Shown piece after piece: positions 21,537 through 28,928 of a DNA stretch of 64,000 nt (position 1 is its first letter; each line of letters opens with the position of its first letter). The stretch spans positions 1 through 64,000 of the forward strand of contig CAYRZF010000001.1 in the NCBI GenBank assembly GCA_964428805.1, read 5' to 3'. Position numbers and translations under genes: made by a program. The notes beneath the pieces are model-generated. The model made no database searches. It had not been told where the DNA came from and was given only the letters and a program-made list of their open reading frames with translations. This DNA comes from CAYRZF01 sp964428805. Its GTDB lineage: Bacteria; Methylomirabilota; Methylomirabilia; Rokubacteriales; CSP1-6.

Positions 21537-21612
21537 GGGCCCATAGCTCAATTGGCAGAGCCGCCGGCTCATAACCGGTAGGGTCCTGGTTCGAGTCCGG
21601 GTGGGCCCACCA
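21537..21612 (+). tRNA. tRNA with CAT anticodon, probably tRNA-Ile2
   Basis: Complete cloverleaf with encoded CCA. The acceptor is GGGCCCA/TGGGCCC, the D arm GCTC-AATTGGCA-GAGC, the anticodon arm GCCGG-CTCATAA-CCGGT (anticodon CAT), and the T arm CCTGG-TTCGAGT-CCGGG. It is not an initiator: position 1 is G paired with C, and the anticodon stem lacks the three G-C pairs. C4-G69 and C5-G68 match the acceptor pairs recognised by TilS in E. coli tRNA-Ile2 and differ from E. coli elongator tRNA-Met, so a lysidine-modified isoleucine tRNA is more likely. A TATGAT box at 21524-21529 would start transcription at the 5' end. Confidence 0.9.
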
Positions 21613-21629
21613 ACTGTGACGGAGGAGGC

Positions 21630-22343
21630 GTGGACCAACAGCTCCAGGTGCTGATCGACCTCCAGGCGCTGGACACCAAGATCGCCGCGCTGGAGGGCGA
21701 GCTCGCCCGCCTCCCGGGCGAGATCGAGGCCATCCGCGCGGCCGTGGCCGCCGCCCGCACGAGCGTCGAGACGCTGAAGGGACAGCTCGACACAACCAAG
21801 AAGGACATCCGGACCAAGGAGAAGGACCTGGAGGTCTCCCAGGGCAAGCGGCAGAAGTCCGAGGCCCGCCTCTATGAAGTCAAGACCAACAAAGAGTACT
21901 CCGCGGTCCTGGCGGAGATCGAGGAGATCAAGCAGGAGAAGTCGAAGATCGAGGAAGAGATCCTGGGCCTGATGGAAGTGCAGGAGCGGCTCGTCGTGGA
22001 GATCCGCGAGGCCGAGGCCCAGCTCCAGACGCGCGAGGCCCGGGGGCAGCAGGAAGAGGCGGCGATCCGCCAGCGCATGGCGGCCGCGGAGACCGAGCTG
22101 GGGGGACTCAAAGGCGAGCGCGGCTCCCTCTCCCGCGAGCTGCCCAAGGAGCTCCTCGCCGAGTACGAGAAGTTCCTCCGCCACCGGGGCGGCCTCGCCG
22201 TGGCTCAGGTGCTGGCCGCTGGCGTGATCTGCGCGGGCTGCCGCATGACCCTCACCCCGCAGCGCCTCCAGGAGGTCAAGCAGCAGTCCGCCCTTCTGAC
22301 CTGCGAGAGCTGTGGCCGGTTCCTCTACTGGCTCCCCGCCTGA
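21630..22343 (+). CDS. Coiled-coil protein with C4 zinc ribbon (DUF164/COG1579-like)
   Basis: A 237-residue protein. Residues 5-180 form a long heptad-patterned coiled coil rich in Glu, Lys, Leu and Ala (for example LEGELARLPGEIEAIRAAVA). The C-terminal 50 residues hold a zinc ribbon with CAGC and CESC pairs about 24 residues apart, ending in GRFLYWLP. This is the COG1579 family, proposed to bind nucleic acids; the function is unproven. It starts with GTG after GGAGGAGG and is followed by an RNase HI gene and rnpB, a neighbourhood that suggests RNA metabolism. Confidence 0.85.
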   Translation: MDQQLQVLIDLQALDTKIAALEGELARLPGEIEAIRAAVAAARTSVETLKGQLDTTKKDIRTKEKDLEVSQGKRQKSEARLYEVKTNKEYSAVLAEIEEIKQEKSKIEEEILGLMEVQERLVVEIREAEAQLQTREARGQQEEAAIRQRMAAAETELGGLKGERGSLSRELPKELLAEYEKFLRHRGGLAVAQVLAAGVICAGCRMTLTPQRLQEVKQQSALLTCESCGRFLYWLPA

Positions 22344-22350
22344 CCGCGGT

Positions 22351-22386
22351 CCCCTCTCCCTTCCAGGGAGAGGGTAGGGTGAGGGT
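22351..22386. repeat. Dispersed palindromic repeat, copy C (partial)
   Basis: CCCCTCTCCCTTCCAGGGAGAGGG followed by TAGGGTGAGGG; the left outer arm is missing. It ends six bases before the GTG of the RNase HI gene and therefore supplies that gene's purine-rich ribosome site. Confidence 0.65.
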
Positions 22387-22391
22387 GCTGC

Positions 22392-22805
22392 GTGTCCCCC
22401 TACCCCACCCTCATCCTCTATATTGACGGCTCCGTCGAGGGCAACCCCGGCCCCGGCGCCATCGGCGTCGTCATCGAAGATGCGAAGGGCGGGCCCGTGG
22501 AGGCATGGGGCGAGGCCATCGGCCACGTGACCAACAACCAGGCCGAGTACCAGGCCCTCCTCGCCGGTCTGCGCAAAGCTCGCAGGTTGGGCGGCAAGGT
22601 CGTGACAGTCCACTCAGACTCGCAGCTCCTCGTCCGCCAGTTCCTCGGCGAGTACAAGGTCCGCGACGAAAAGCTCAAGCCGCTCCACGAGGAGGCCCGG
22701 CGCCTGGCCCGCGCCTTTCAGTCGTTCACCATCGAGCACATCCCGCGCGAGAAGAACCGCGCCGCCGACCGCCTCGCCAACCGCGCCCGCCTCAGCCAGT
22801 CCTGA
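22392..22805 (+). CDS. Ribonuclease HI family protein
   Basis: A 137-residue RNase H-fold protein. The catalytic carboxylates appear in order: Asp in YIDGSVEGNPGPG (residue 12), Glu in NNQAEYQALLAGL, Asp in VHSDSQLLVRQ, and the C-terminal Asp in KNRAADRLANRA. It belongs to the short RnhA-like group that lacks the basic protrusion and cleaves RNA in RNA-DNA hybrids or is involved in primer removal. The start is GTG at 22392, just behind repeat copy C. It is probably co-transcribed with the zinc-ribbon gene. Confidence 0.88.
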   Translation: MSPYPTLILYIDGSVEGNPGPGAIGVVIEDAKGGPVEAWGEAIGHVTNNQAEYQALLAGLRKARRLGGKVVTVHSDSQLLVRQFLGEYKVRDEKLKPLHEEARRLARAFQSFTIEHIPREKNRAADRLANRARLSQS

Positions 22806-22826
22806 AGGAACTTGAGGTCGCGGGGC

Positions 22827-23081
22827 CTAAGCGGCATAGGGAGGAAGCTTCACTCGCAGGTAAAACCCTGCTTCCTCCCCCTTCTCGGTGGGGATAGGCT
22901 TTCCCTCCTGGCGCAGGCAGTCGAGGTGGAAGGCAACCATGGCCTGAAGACGCTCCAGGGCCTCGGGCATGTCAGCTCCGAAATCGGCGATCTGGAGGGC
23001 CGGAATCTCCGCCACGACGCTGGCAGTCTCCGAGTCCCGCGTGAACACCACTTGGTATTGGAGCGTGTCCGGTCCGCTCAT
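22827..23081 (-). CDS. HicB-like antitoxin-type protein (orphan)
   Basis: An 84-residue protein with the HicB partial RNase H fold: YQVVFTRDSETASVVAEIPA, then LQIADFGADMPEALERLQAM, and a C-terminal strand GFYLRVKLPP. HicB proteins usually neutralise the mRNA interferase HicA encoded next to them. No HicA-like frame (about 60 residues with a GSH/H motif) is present on either side, and there is no C-terminal DNA-binding domain. It may be a solitary HicB or the remainder of a lost toxin-antitoxin pair. It is convergent with the RNase HI gene. Confidence 0.7.
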   Translation of the reverse strand: MSGPDTLQYQVVFTRDSETASVVAEIPALQIADFGADMPEALERLQAMVAFHLDCLRQEGKPIPTEKGEEAGFYLRVKLPPYAA

Positions 23082-23121
23082 GCAGATGACCTCCCCACTC
23101 GGCCCGGCCAGAAGCGCCCCT

Positions 23122-23856
23122 TCATCTTATCAAGCTCCCCTGGAACCAATGAAATGGTTCCGCCCGCGCGCAGTTTGATATCACAATTTGTGATCTCAAA
23201 ACAGAATTGCCCGCTCTATGCGCTCCGTGGGGACGAGGGACATGCCAGCACTCTATCTCTCTCCAGAGAACTTCGGTATGTCCAAGATTCCAGACAGGCA
23301 ACCCGCTACCCGCCGGCGAACCATCCCCCTCTCCCTGGAAGGGAGAGGGTCGGGGTGAGGGTGCTCTTCCCGCGAGCCGCCGTCTGACCCACACGACCCA
23401 GGGGTCGTCGGTCCCGAAGACCTCCTCGTTCGTCGGAGACAGCGGCGCCCAGTACGGCGTCCCGCCCTTCAGCAAGAGGAGATACTGGGCGCCGTCCTTG
23501 TAGCTCTGGGCGAAACAGCTCCCGCACCCCGGCACTCGCCCCACGCAGTCGATCTGGTCATAGGGCGGACGCCGCGCCGGGTCACTCGGATAGTCTCTGA
23601 TCTGTCCCGTCACAGTCACGAAGGGCCGGTCATACGATCCCTTCAACACTTCCAGCACCCGAAGGGTGATCCTTCCCGGGTCAGTTCGCATCCTCGGGTC
23701 CGAGGCGACAACCCGCGCCCGGACGACGGTTTCGCTCTCCCGGATCACCTGATCGATCGGCTTCAGCAGCGCCGTGCACGCATGGACCGCCCGCACGTCC
23801 GCCACCGAGCAGACCAGCGCTCCGGCGGCCAGCAGGAAGACTTTGATCAGCCTCAT
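23122..23856 (-). CDS. Secreted Cys-containing protein with repeat-derived tail
   Basis: A 244-residue exported protein of unknown function. A signal peptide (MRLIKVFLLAAGALVCSVAD, cleavage near VRA/VHA) is followed by a beta-rich domain starting CTALLKPIDQVIRESETVVR and containing GRVPGCGSCFAQSYKDGAQY, which resembles TIMP/netrin-type inhibitory folds; that resemblance is only a suggestion. The reliable domain ends near residue 160. Residues about 165-178 (SPRPSPFQGEG) are the translation of palindromic repeat copy D, and the last 65 residues look non-natural. The repeat probably removed the original stop and extended the frame. No gene neighbour explains its role. Confidence 0.6.
   Translation of the reverse strand: MRLIKVFLLAAGALVCSVADVRAVHACTALLKPIDQVIRESETVVRARVVASDPRMRTDPGRITLRVLEVLKGSYDRPFVTVTGQIRDYPSDPARRPPYDQIDCVGRVPGCGSCFAQSYKDGAQYLLLLKGGTPYWAPLSPTNEEVFGTDDPWVVWVRRRLAGRAPSPRPSPFQGEGDGSPAGSGLPVWNLGHTEVLWREIECWHVPRPHGAHRAGNSVLRSQIVISNCARAEPFHWFQGSLIR
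23324..23363. repeat. Dispersed palindromic repeat, copy D (inside a coding frame)
   Basis: CCCCCTCTCCCTGGAAGGGAGAGGGT followed by CGGGGTGAGGG; the left outer arm is missing as in copy C. It lies in frame within the secreted-protein gene. Confidence 0.65.
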
Positions 23857-23943
23857 AGCCCACCCCTCCTGCCAGGTTAGACCGGGCCCCCGCCGTTTGG
23901 TTCCCTCGGTGGTATACTCTCTCTGCTAATACGCTCTTTGACT

Positions 23944-24319
23944 AGCGCCAGAGAAGGCTGGATGGTCGCCGGCCGCGGCAACGCGGCGGGAGGAAAGTCC
24001 GGGCTCCGCAGGGCAGGGTGCTGGGTAACGCCCAGGGGGGGCAACCCCACGGACCAGTGCCACAGAAAGCAGACCGCCGTCGCGAGACGGTAAGGGTGAA
24101 ACGGTGAGGTAAGAGCTCACCAGCAGCCCGGGTGACCGGGCTGGCTCGGTAAACCCCACCCGGAGCAAGGCCGAATAGGAGAGCGGGTCGCCCGCCCGAT
24201 GCTCTCGGGTTAGGCCGCTGGAGGTGCCGGGCAACCGGCATCCTAGAGAAATGACCGTCGCCCTGGGCCAGGAAACTGCTCAGGGCACAGGACCCGGCTT
24301 ACAGGCCTTCTCTGGCGCT
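23944..24319 (+). ncRNA. rnpB: RNase P RNA (bacterial type A)
   Basis: The catalytic RNA that trims 5' leaders from pre-tRNA. The outer P1 helix is clear: AGCGCCAGAGAAGGC at 23944-23958 pairs with GCCTTCTCTGGCGCT at the 3' end. Conserved core blocks are visible in order: GGAGGAAAGTCCGGGCTCC (CR I), CACAGAAA, AAGGGTGAAACGGTGAGGTA (CR II/III), GAGC-CACC pieces, CGGTAAACCCC, and the 3' ACAGGACCCGGCTTACAGGC (CR V). Length is about 376 nt. A TATACT box at 23913-23918 is a possible -10 element, and a T-rich run (TTTTCTTTTTT) directly after P1 would end transcription. Confidence 0.95.
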
Positions 24320-24378
24320 TTTCTTTTTTCCCGCTAGTTGGACGACGGTGAGCCGGGGTTTAGCTAGGCGGTCACACA

Positions 24379-24640
24379 GTGCGGATTGTTTACGAGTACT
24401 CTCATCTTGGTGGATCGGAAATACTTGCCGCGAAGTACCCTGCCCATCACCGCGACATCAACGATGTCATCGCTTCCATCCAGGAGCCCGGCAAGACGAA
24501 ACGCTCCAAGGAGAAGACTCAGCACGGGAAGATGCTTTATGGGCCAGCTCTCCTAAACGGCTTGTTCAAGGAGGCATTTCGCCACCTCGGATGGAACGAA
24601 TTGAAACAACCCTTTCAAGTAGAAATACCTAATCACCCTG
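24379..24640 (+). pseudogene. Truncated BstYI/BglII-family restriction endonuclease
   Basis: The N-terminal ~85 residues of a type II restriction enzyme of the BstYI/BglII group. From the GTG at 24379 the frame reads VRIVYEYSHLGGSEILAAKY, then DINDVIASI, then KTKRSKEKTQHGKMLYGPAL and NGLFKEAFRHLGWNEL, which follows the order of the BstYI N-terminus as I recall it. The catalytic half (the D...ExQ core) is absent: near 24640 the sequence changes to the tail of another gene. It cannot be active. No companion methyltransferase is present. Confidence 0.75.
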
Positions 24641-24650
24641 TACCGATTCG

Positions 24651-24834
24651 CGGAGTGAAGGGGGCCGGGAGCTTGGCGCGGAAGCCGTCCGCGAGCCGGT
24701 AGCGGACGCGCCGGCCGTCCTTGTCGGTGTAGAGGGGGAAGTAGTGGGTGGTGCGCACGGTGCAGCCGAGCTCCCGGCGCCGCCTCGTCCACCGTGAAGC
24801 AATTAGGACCGGAGAGCTGGTCACCGCGCGCCAT
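24651..24834 (-). pseudogene. Decayed HTH-WYL-type transcriptional regulator
   Basis: Minus-strand remains of a YafY/WYL-family regulator. From the ATG at 24832-24834 one frame gives MARGDQL and later FTVDEAA; one base out of phase another frame continues RRELGCTVRT, HYFPLYTDKDGRRVRYRL and ADGFRAKLPAPFTP, which is the usual HTH-to-linker order in this family. Part of the HTH is deleted, a frameshift is present, and the whole WYL domain is missing beyond 24651. Such regulators are often found in defence islands, in line with the adjacent restriction-enzyme fragment. Confidence 0.65.
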
Positions 24835-24968
24835 GGCCCCTCCCGGGTGTATCCAAAAAGCCAGCTCTAGCTGTAAGTTCGATCTGCCATCTGCTATAAC
24901 CACTCTGCGGGCGTCGAGGCGCATCGTCAGGCACGCCCGTTGGGTCCCTGACCCGGGAGGATAATGCC

Positions 24969-26072
24969 ATGAAGGCCAGGGCTGCGGTGTTGTTCGAGGT
25001 CGGGCGGAAACTGGAGATCCGCGAGGTCGAGGTGCAGGCCCCGCAGGCCGGCGAGGTGCTGATCCAGATGGCGGCGGGCGGTGTCTGCCATAGCGACCTG
25101 CACGTGATGACGGGCCACCTCGTCGCGCCGCTGCCCGCGGTCCTCGGTCACGAAGGGGCGGGCCGCGTCGCAGACGTCGGGCCTGGCGTCACGGCCGTCA
25201 AGCCCGGGGATCACGTGATCCCGCTCTGGCGGCTTTCATGCGGCATGTGCGAGTACTGCAGCGGCGGCCGGCCGGCGCTCTGTCCCGAGGGCACGCAGAT
25301 CCGGATGACGGGGCGTCTCCTTGATGGCACCACCCGGTTCACGCTGGATGGGAAGGAGATCAAGCACTTCGCCGGTGTGTCGAGCTTCTCCGAATATTCC
25401 GTCGTCCCTGAAAAGGCGGTGCTCAAGATCCCCGATGATCTGCCGCTTGACCGGGCGGCGCTCTTAGGTTGCGCCGTGATCACCGGGGTCGGCGCGGTGT
25501 TCAACGCCGCCCAGGTGAAGCCCGGGAGCACTGTGGCCGTCTTCGGGGCAGGCGGGGTGGGCCTGAACGTGATCCAGGGCGCGGCCCTCGCCGGGGCGGA
25601 AAAAATCATCGCCGTAGACCTCCTGGACCGGAAGCTCGAGTTCGCGCGACGGTTCGGCGCCACGCATACCGTCAACGCGGCGGCGGGGAATCCCGTGGAG
25701 GAGATCCGCGCTCTGACAGGCGGCAAGGGGGTGAACTACGCCTTCGAGGTGATCGGCCTGCCGGCGACAATGCGCCAGGCCTACGATGCGCTCGCCAAGC
25801 GCGGTATCGCGGTGGTGGTCGGAGTGACGCCAATGACGACGGAGGTGTCGGTGCCGGTGATGACGCTCGTCTTCGAGGAGCGGGTCCTGACGGGATCGAT
25901 CTACGGCTCGAGCCGCCCGCGGATCGACATTCCAAAACTCATCGAGCTCTACCGGGCCGGGAAACTGAAACTCGACGAGCTGCTCACGCGCACCTACCCG
26001 TTCAATGAAATCAACGAGGCATACGCGGCGCTTGAGCGGGGCGAGGTTGCCCGAAGTGTCGTGACCTTCTGA
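24969..26072 (+). CDS. Zinc-dependent alcohol dehydrogenase (class III-like MDR)
   Basis: A 367-residue medium-chain dehydrogenase that oxidises alcohols or hydroxymethyl adducts with NAD. Catalytic zinc ligands are Cys in GGVCHSDLH, His in LGHEGAGRV and Cys in LLGCAVITGVGAV. The four structural-zinc cysteines lie in CGMCEYCSGGRPALC. The coenzyme domain shows VAVFGAGGVGLNV and an Asp in IAVDLLDRKLEFA, which favours NAD over NADP. The GGVCHSD and ITGVGAVFN patterns resemble class III (formaldehyde-type) and NDMA-linked enzymes. An ATG after GGGAGGAT starts it. It stands alone, and its substrate is not indicated by neighbours. Confidence 0.9.
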   Translation: MKARAAVLFEVGRKLEIREVEVQAPQAGEVLIQMAAGGVCHSDLHVMTGHLVAPLPAVLGHEGAGRVADVGPGVTAVKPGDHVIPLWRLSCGMCEYCSGGRPALCPEGTQIRMTGRLLDGTTRFTLDGKEIKHFAGVSSFSEYSVVPEKAVLKIPDDLPLDRAALLGCAVITGVGAVFNAAQVKPGSTVAVFGAGGVGLNVIQGAALAGAEKIIAVDLLDRKLEFARRFGATHTVNAAAGNPVEEIRALTGGKGVNYAFEVIGLPATMRQAYDALAKRGIAVVVGVTPMTTEVSVPVMTLVFEERVLTGSIYGSSRPRIDIPKLIELYRAGKLKLDELLTRTYPFNEINEAYAALERGEVARSVVTF

Positions 26073-26107
26073 CGGCTCCGGCCGCCTAACTCGCGCCTTG
26101 CGGCCGA

Positions 26108-26120
26108 TGACAACATGTCA
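26108..26120. promoter_or_regulatory. Dyad TGACA-ACA-TGTCA, candidate activator site
   Basis: A 13-bp dyad with 5-base arms about 110 bases upstream of a sigma-54 promoter, the usual distance for an enhancer-binding protein. It is short enough to be chance. Confidence 0.35.
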
Positions 26121-26227
26121 CTTCGAGCCTAAAAGCGTCCGTCCAGCTTAAAGTCTCTTTAACCCCTTCGTCTGAATTTCGCTGCTAAATCTAGCGCTCC
26201 CGCCTTAGCGTTCCTTGAAATTTCCCT

Positions 26228-26243
26228 TGGCACATCCCTTGCT
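26228..26243 (+). promoter_or_regulatory. Sigma-54 (RpoN) promoter
   Basis: TTGGCAC-N5-TTGCT with GG at -24 (26229-26230) and GC at -12 (26241-26242). It matches the consensus TGGCAC-N5-TTGCW exactly and lies about 65 bases before the DUF3568-like gene. Confidence 0.85.
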
Positions 26244-26306
26244 TGTATCCAAATCGGGAGCACCGGCCCCGTTCGGAGGTCAAGTTAGGAAAGCAGAGGC
26301 TAAACC

Positions 26307-26795
26307 ATGACAAAGCCCGCCCACATCGTCTTTCCGCTGCTTATCGTGGCGATGGCCGCCAGCTCGGGCTGTGCCGCCATCGGCCTTACGCTCTTGGGTG
26401 CCGGGGCCGGGACGGCCGCGGGCTCCGGGGTTTCCTACACCGTGGACAGCATCGCCTACAAGACGTTCGCCGCCTCCGAGGAGGGACTCCGGGCGGCCAC
26501 GCTGAAAACCCTCAAGCGGATGGACCTCAGGGTAAAGGAGAACCAGCGCACTGAGGCCGGAACTCAGATCGTGGCTGAGGCCAGCGATCGGACCGTCGAA
26601 ATCGAGCTAGATCATGTAACCACGAAGACATCCCGCATGCGCGTCAATGTCAAGCAGGGCTGGTTCTTCAAGGATCGCGCCACGGCAACGGAGATCATTC
26701 TCCAGACCGAGCGAACGCTCGAGGACGAGCCGACGCCGGCACGCCAGGCGACCCGACCCGCGGCCGCCCCGGCTCCCAAGAAGGAGATTCGATAA
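26307..26795 (+). CDS. DUF3568-type lipoprotein
   Basis: A 162-residue lipoprotein with a signal peptide and a lipobox at ASSGC (Cys near residue 22). A glycine-rich segment (TLLGAGAGTAAGSG) is followed by a compact alpha/beta domain with the pattern AYKTFAASEEGLRAATLKTL, DRTVEIELDHVTTKTSRMRV and FKDRATATEIILQTERTLED, typical of DUF3568. These are envelope lipoproteins of unknown role. The C-terminus is a Pro/Ala tail. A perfect sigma-54 promoter precedes it, so its expression probably depends on RpoN and an activator; that points to a response to envelope stress or nutrient status. Confidence 0.75.
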   Translation: MTKPAHIVFPLLIVAMAASSGCAAIGLTLLGAGAGTAAGSGVSYTVDSIAYKTFAASEEGLRAATLKTLKRMDLRVKENQRTEAGTQIVAEASDRTVEIELDHVTTKTSRMRVNVKQGWFFKDRATATEIILQTERTLEDEPTPARQATRPAAAPAPKKEIR

Positions 26796-26872
26796 CGGTG
26801 AGAGAGAACCCCCGCAATCCAGGATAGAAAATCGTCGGTCTCATGGTGTTCCTCTGAAGGTGTGCCGATGAG

Positions 26873-26900
26873 TTGACACCGAGGTATCCCCTAGGATAAG
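26873..26900 (+). promoter_or_regulatory. Candidate promoter of the small exported protein gene
   Basis: TTGACA (26873-26878), a 16-base spacer, then GATAAG (26895-26900). The -35 box is perfect and the -10 box is only partial. Confidence 0.5.
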
Positions 26901-26943
26901 TAAGAATAAGGTGGGAAACACTCAGAACACGGAGGAGCGATAT

Positions 26944-27297
26944 ATGAAAGGCGTGAAGCGCTGGCCCGTGGTGGCCCTAACTATCCTGGCGATCCTGGTC
27001 GTGAGCCTCGCTCCGGCCCTGGCTGCAGATACGACCAAGGTGGACGCCGCTACCAAGAAGGTCGAATCCGGCGCCAAGAAGATCGGCGACGGCAAGATCG
27101 GCGAGGGCGTCGAGGAAACCGCCAAGGGGATCGGCAACACGGTGGTGGAGGGCGCTAAGTTCACCGGCGAGAAGTTCAAGGAAGCGGGCAAAGCGGCAGA
27201 ACCTGCCGCCAAGAGCACCTGGGAGAAGGTCAAGGATGGGGCCAACTCATTTGGCTCCAGCGTGAAGAACTTCTTTACCAATCTCTTCGGCAACTAG
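26944..27297 (+). CDS. Small exported amphipathic Gly/Lys-rich protein
   Basis: A 117-residue protein with a clear signal peptide cleaved after ALA (residue about 28). The mature part has no cysteine and repeats an 11-residue-like pattern of Gly, Lys, Glu and Ala: KVESGAKKIGDGKIGEGVEE, then TAKGIGNTVVEGAKFTGEKF. This gives long amphipathic helices as in LEA-like or apolipoprotein-like proteins. The tail ends FGSSVKNFFTNLFGN. A GGAGGAG ribosome site precedes the ATG. The function is unknown; a periplasmic membrane-surface or desiccation role is a reasonable guess. It lies downstream of the sigma-54-linked lipoprotein but appears to have its own promoter. Confidence 0.75.
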   Translation: MKGVKRWPVVALTILAILVVSLAPALAADTTKVDAATKKVESGAKKIGDGKIGEGVEETAKGIGNTVVEGAKFTGEKFKEAGKAAEPAAKSTWEKVKDGANSFGSSVKNFFTNLFGN

Positions 27298-27368
27298 GGC
27301 TCAATCCTGCTCATCCAGCCCAGCCCGGAACGCCCTCCGGGCGGCCAGGGCGGAGTACATCAACTTAC

Positions 27369-28928
27369 GTGGGATTCAACGCTGCGGCGTTCTTCGTGGA
27401 TCGCCACCTGGCGGAGGGTCGGGGCGACCGCACCGTGTTCCGCTACCAGGGCCGACGCATCAGCTACGCCGAGCTGGCCGAGCGGGTCAACCGCTTCGGC
27501 AACGCGCTCGGTGAGCTCGGCGTGGAGATCGAGAACCGGGTCCTCCTGATCCTTCCCGACTGCCCCGAGTTCGCCGAGGTCTTTTGGGGCGCCATCAAGA
27601 TCGGGGCGGTGCCCGTTCCCGTGAACCCCTGGCTTAAAGGCCCCGACTACGCCTTCCTCCTGGAGGACAGCCGCGCCAAAGTGGCTGTCGTCTGCGCCGA
27701 GGCAGCCGGCCAGATCATCCCCCTTCGGAACCAGTGCCGGTTCCTACGGCACATCGTCGTGACGGGTCGGTCGGAGCGCGGGATAGAGGCCTACGAGGAG
27801 CTCCTGGCGCGGGGGGGGCCAAGCCTCGAGCCCGCTGAGACCACCCGGGAAGACGTGGCGCTCTGGGGGTATACCTCGGGGTCCACGGGGAAGCCGAAGG
27901 CCACCATTCACCTCCACGGCGACCTCGTCCATGCGGCGGACCTGGTCGGCGACCAGATCTTCGGCATCGCCCACGACGATCTGACCTTTTCCGCTTCCAA
28001 GCTCTTTTTCGCCTACGGCCTCGGCAATTCGCTCTACTTCCCGGCCCGGGTGGGAGCCGCCTCCGTGCTGGTCCCCGAACGGATTGACCCGGAGTCGGCC
28101 TTCGAGATGATCGCCAAAGAGCGGCCGACGGTGTTCTTCGCCGTCGCGACCCTCTACGCCCGCATGCTCCAGGTCGAAGACGCCGAGCGGCGCTATGATC
28201 TCTCCTCGCTCCGCCTGTGCGTCTCCTCCGGCGAAGCGCTTCCGCCGGCGGTCTTTTACGCCTGGAAGTCGCGCTTCGGCCACGAGCTGCTGGACGTTGT
28301 CGGCTCCACCGAGGCGTTGCACGACTTCATCGCCAATCGTCCGGGACAGATCCGGCCCGGCTCCAGCGGCAAGGTGATCCCGGGCTTCGAGGCGAAGCTG
28401 GTGGACGACCACGGCAGTCCAGTAATGCCCGGAAACGTCGGGCACCTCCTGATCAAGGCCCCCACTGCGGCGCTTTATTACTGGAAGCGCCGGGCCCAGA
28501 CCCGAGCGACAATGCTGGGAGAGTGGCTCAGGACCGGCGATATGTTCTACGAGGACACCGACGGGTACTTCTACTTCTGCGGTCGCTCGGACGACATGCT
28601 CAAGGTGGGTGGCATGTGGGTCTCCCCCGTGGAGGTGGAGGGGGCGATGTTGGAGCACCCAGCTGTACTCGAAGTCGGCGTGATCGGCCGCTTGGATGCC
28701 GATGGGCTGACCAAGCCTCATGCCTTCGTAGTCCTCAAGCCCGACCACGCGCCATCCGACAGGCTCGCCGGCGAGATCCGGGAATTCGTCAAGAACCGTC
28801 TGTCAGACTACAAGGCCCCCCGGTGGGTGGAGTTCGTCTCCGACCTCCCCAAGACCCCCACGGGCAAGATCCAGCGCTTCCGCCTGCGCTCCGGGGCCCT
28901 GAAAGAGCTGCCGACCGGTGAGAACTGA
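27369..28928 (+). CDS. Benzoate-CoA ligase family AMP-forming enzyme
   Basis: A 519-residue ANL-superfamily ligase that activates an (aromatic) carboxylic acid with ATP and CoA. It shows the phosphate loop LWGYTSGSTGKPKATIHLHG near residue 165, the A5 motif VVGSTEALHDF (GSTE rather than YGMTE), the A7 motif LRTGDMFYEDTDGYFYFCGR, and the C-terminal catalytic Lys in KTPTGKIQRFRL. GSTE and the AYGLGN pattern are features of the benzoate-CoA ligase family. It starts with GTG at 27369. It overlaps a flavoprotein gene by 11 bases, and together they look like a two-step acid activation and redox module; the true substrate is not shown. Confidence 0.88.
   Translation: MGFNAAAFFVDRHLAEGRGDRTVFRYQGRRISYAELAERVNRFGNALGELGVEIENRVLLILPDCPEFAEVFWGAIKIGAVPVPVNPWLKGPDYAFLLEDSRAKVAVVCAEAAGQIIPLRNQCRFLRHIVVTGRSERGIEAYEELLARGGPSLEPAETTREDVALWGYTSGSTGKPKATIHLHGDLVHAADLVGDQIFGIAHDDLTFSASKLFFAYGLGNSLYFPARVGAASVLVPERIDPESAFEMIAKERPTVFFAVATLYARMLQVEDAERRYDLSSLRLCVSSGEALPPAVFYAWKSRFGHELLDVVGSTEALHDFIANRPGQIRPGSSGKVIPGFEAKLVDDHGSPVMPGNVGHLLIKAPTAALYYWKRRAQTRATMLGEWLRTGDMFYEDTDGYFYFCGRSDDMLKVGGMWVSPVEVEGAMLEHPAVLEVGVIGRLDADGLTKPHAFVVLKPDHAPSDRLAGEIREFVKNRLSDYKAPRWVEFVSDLPKTPTGKIQRFRLRSGALKELPTGEN

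Noticed and set aside
23180..23194. Perfect palindrome ATCACAATTTGTGAT as an operator for the hicB-like gene
   Set aside because: It is about 100 bases upstream and inside another reading frame, with no promoter placed next to it. A short translated LRSQIVISN stretch recalls ORF6N proteins but is too short to call.
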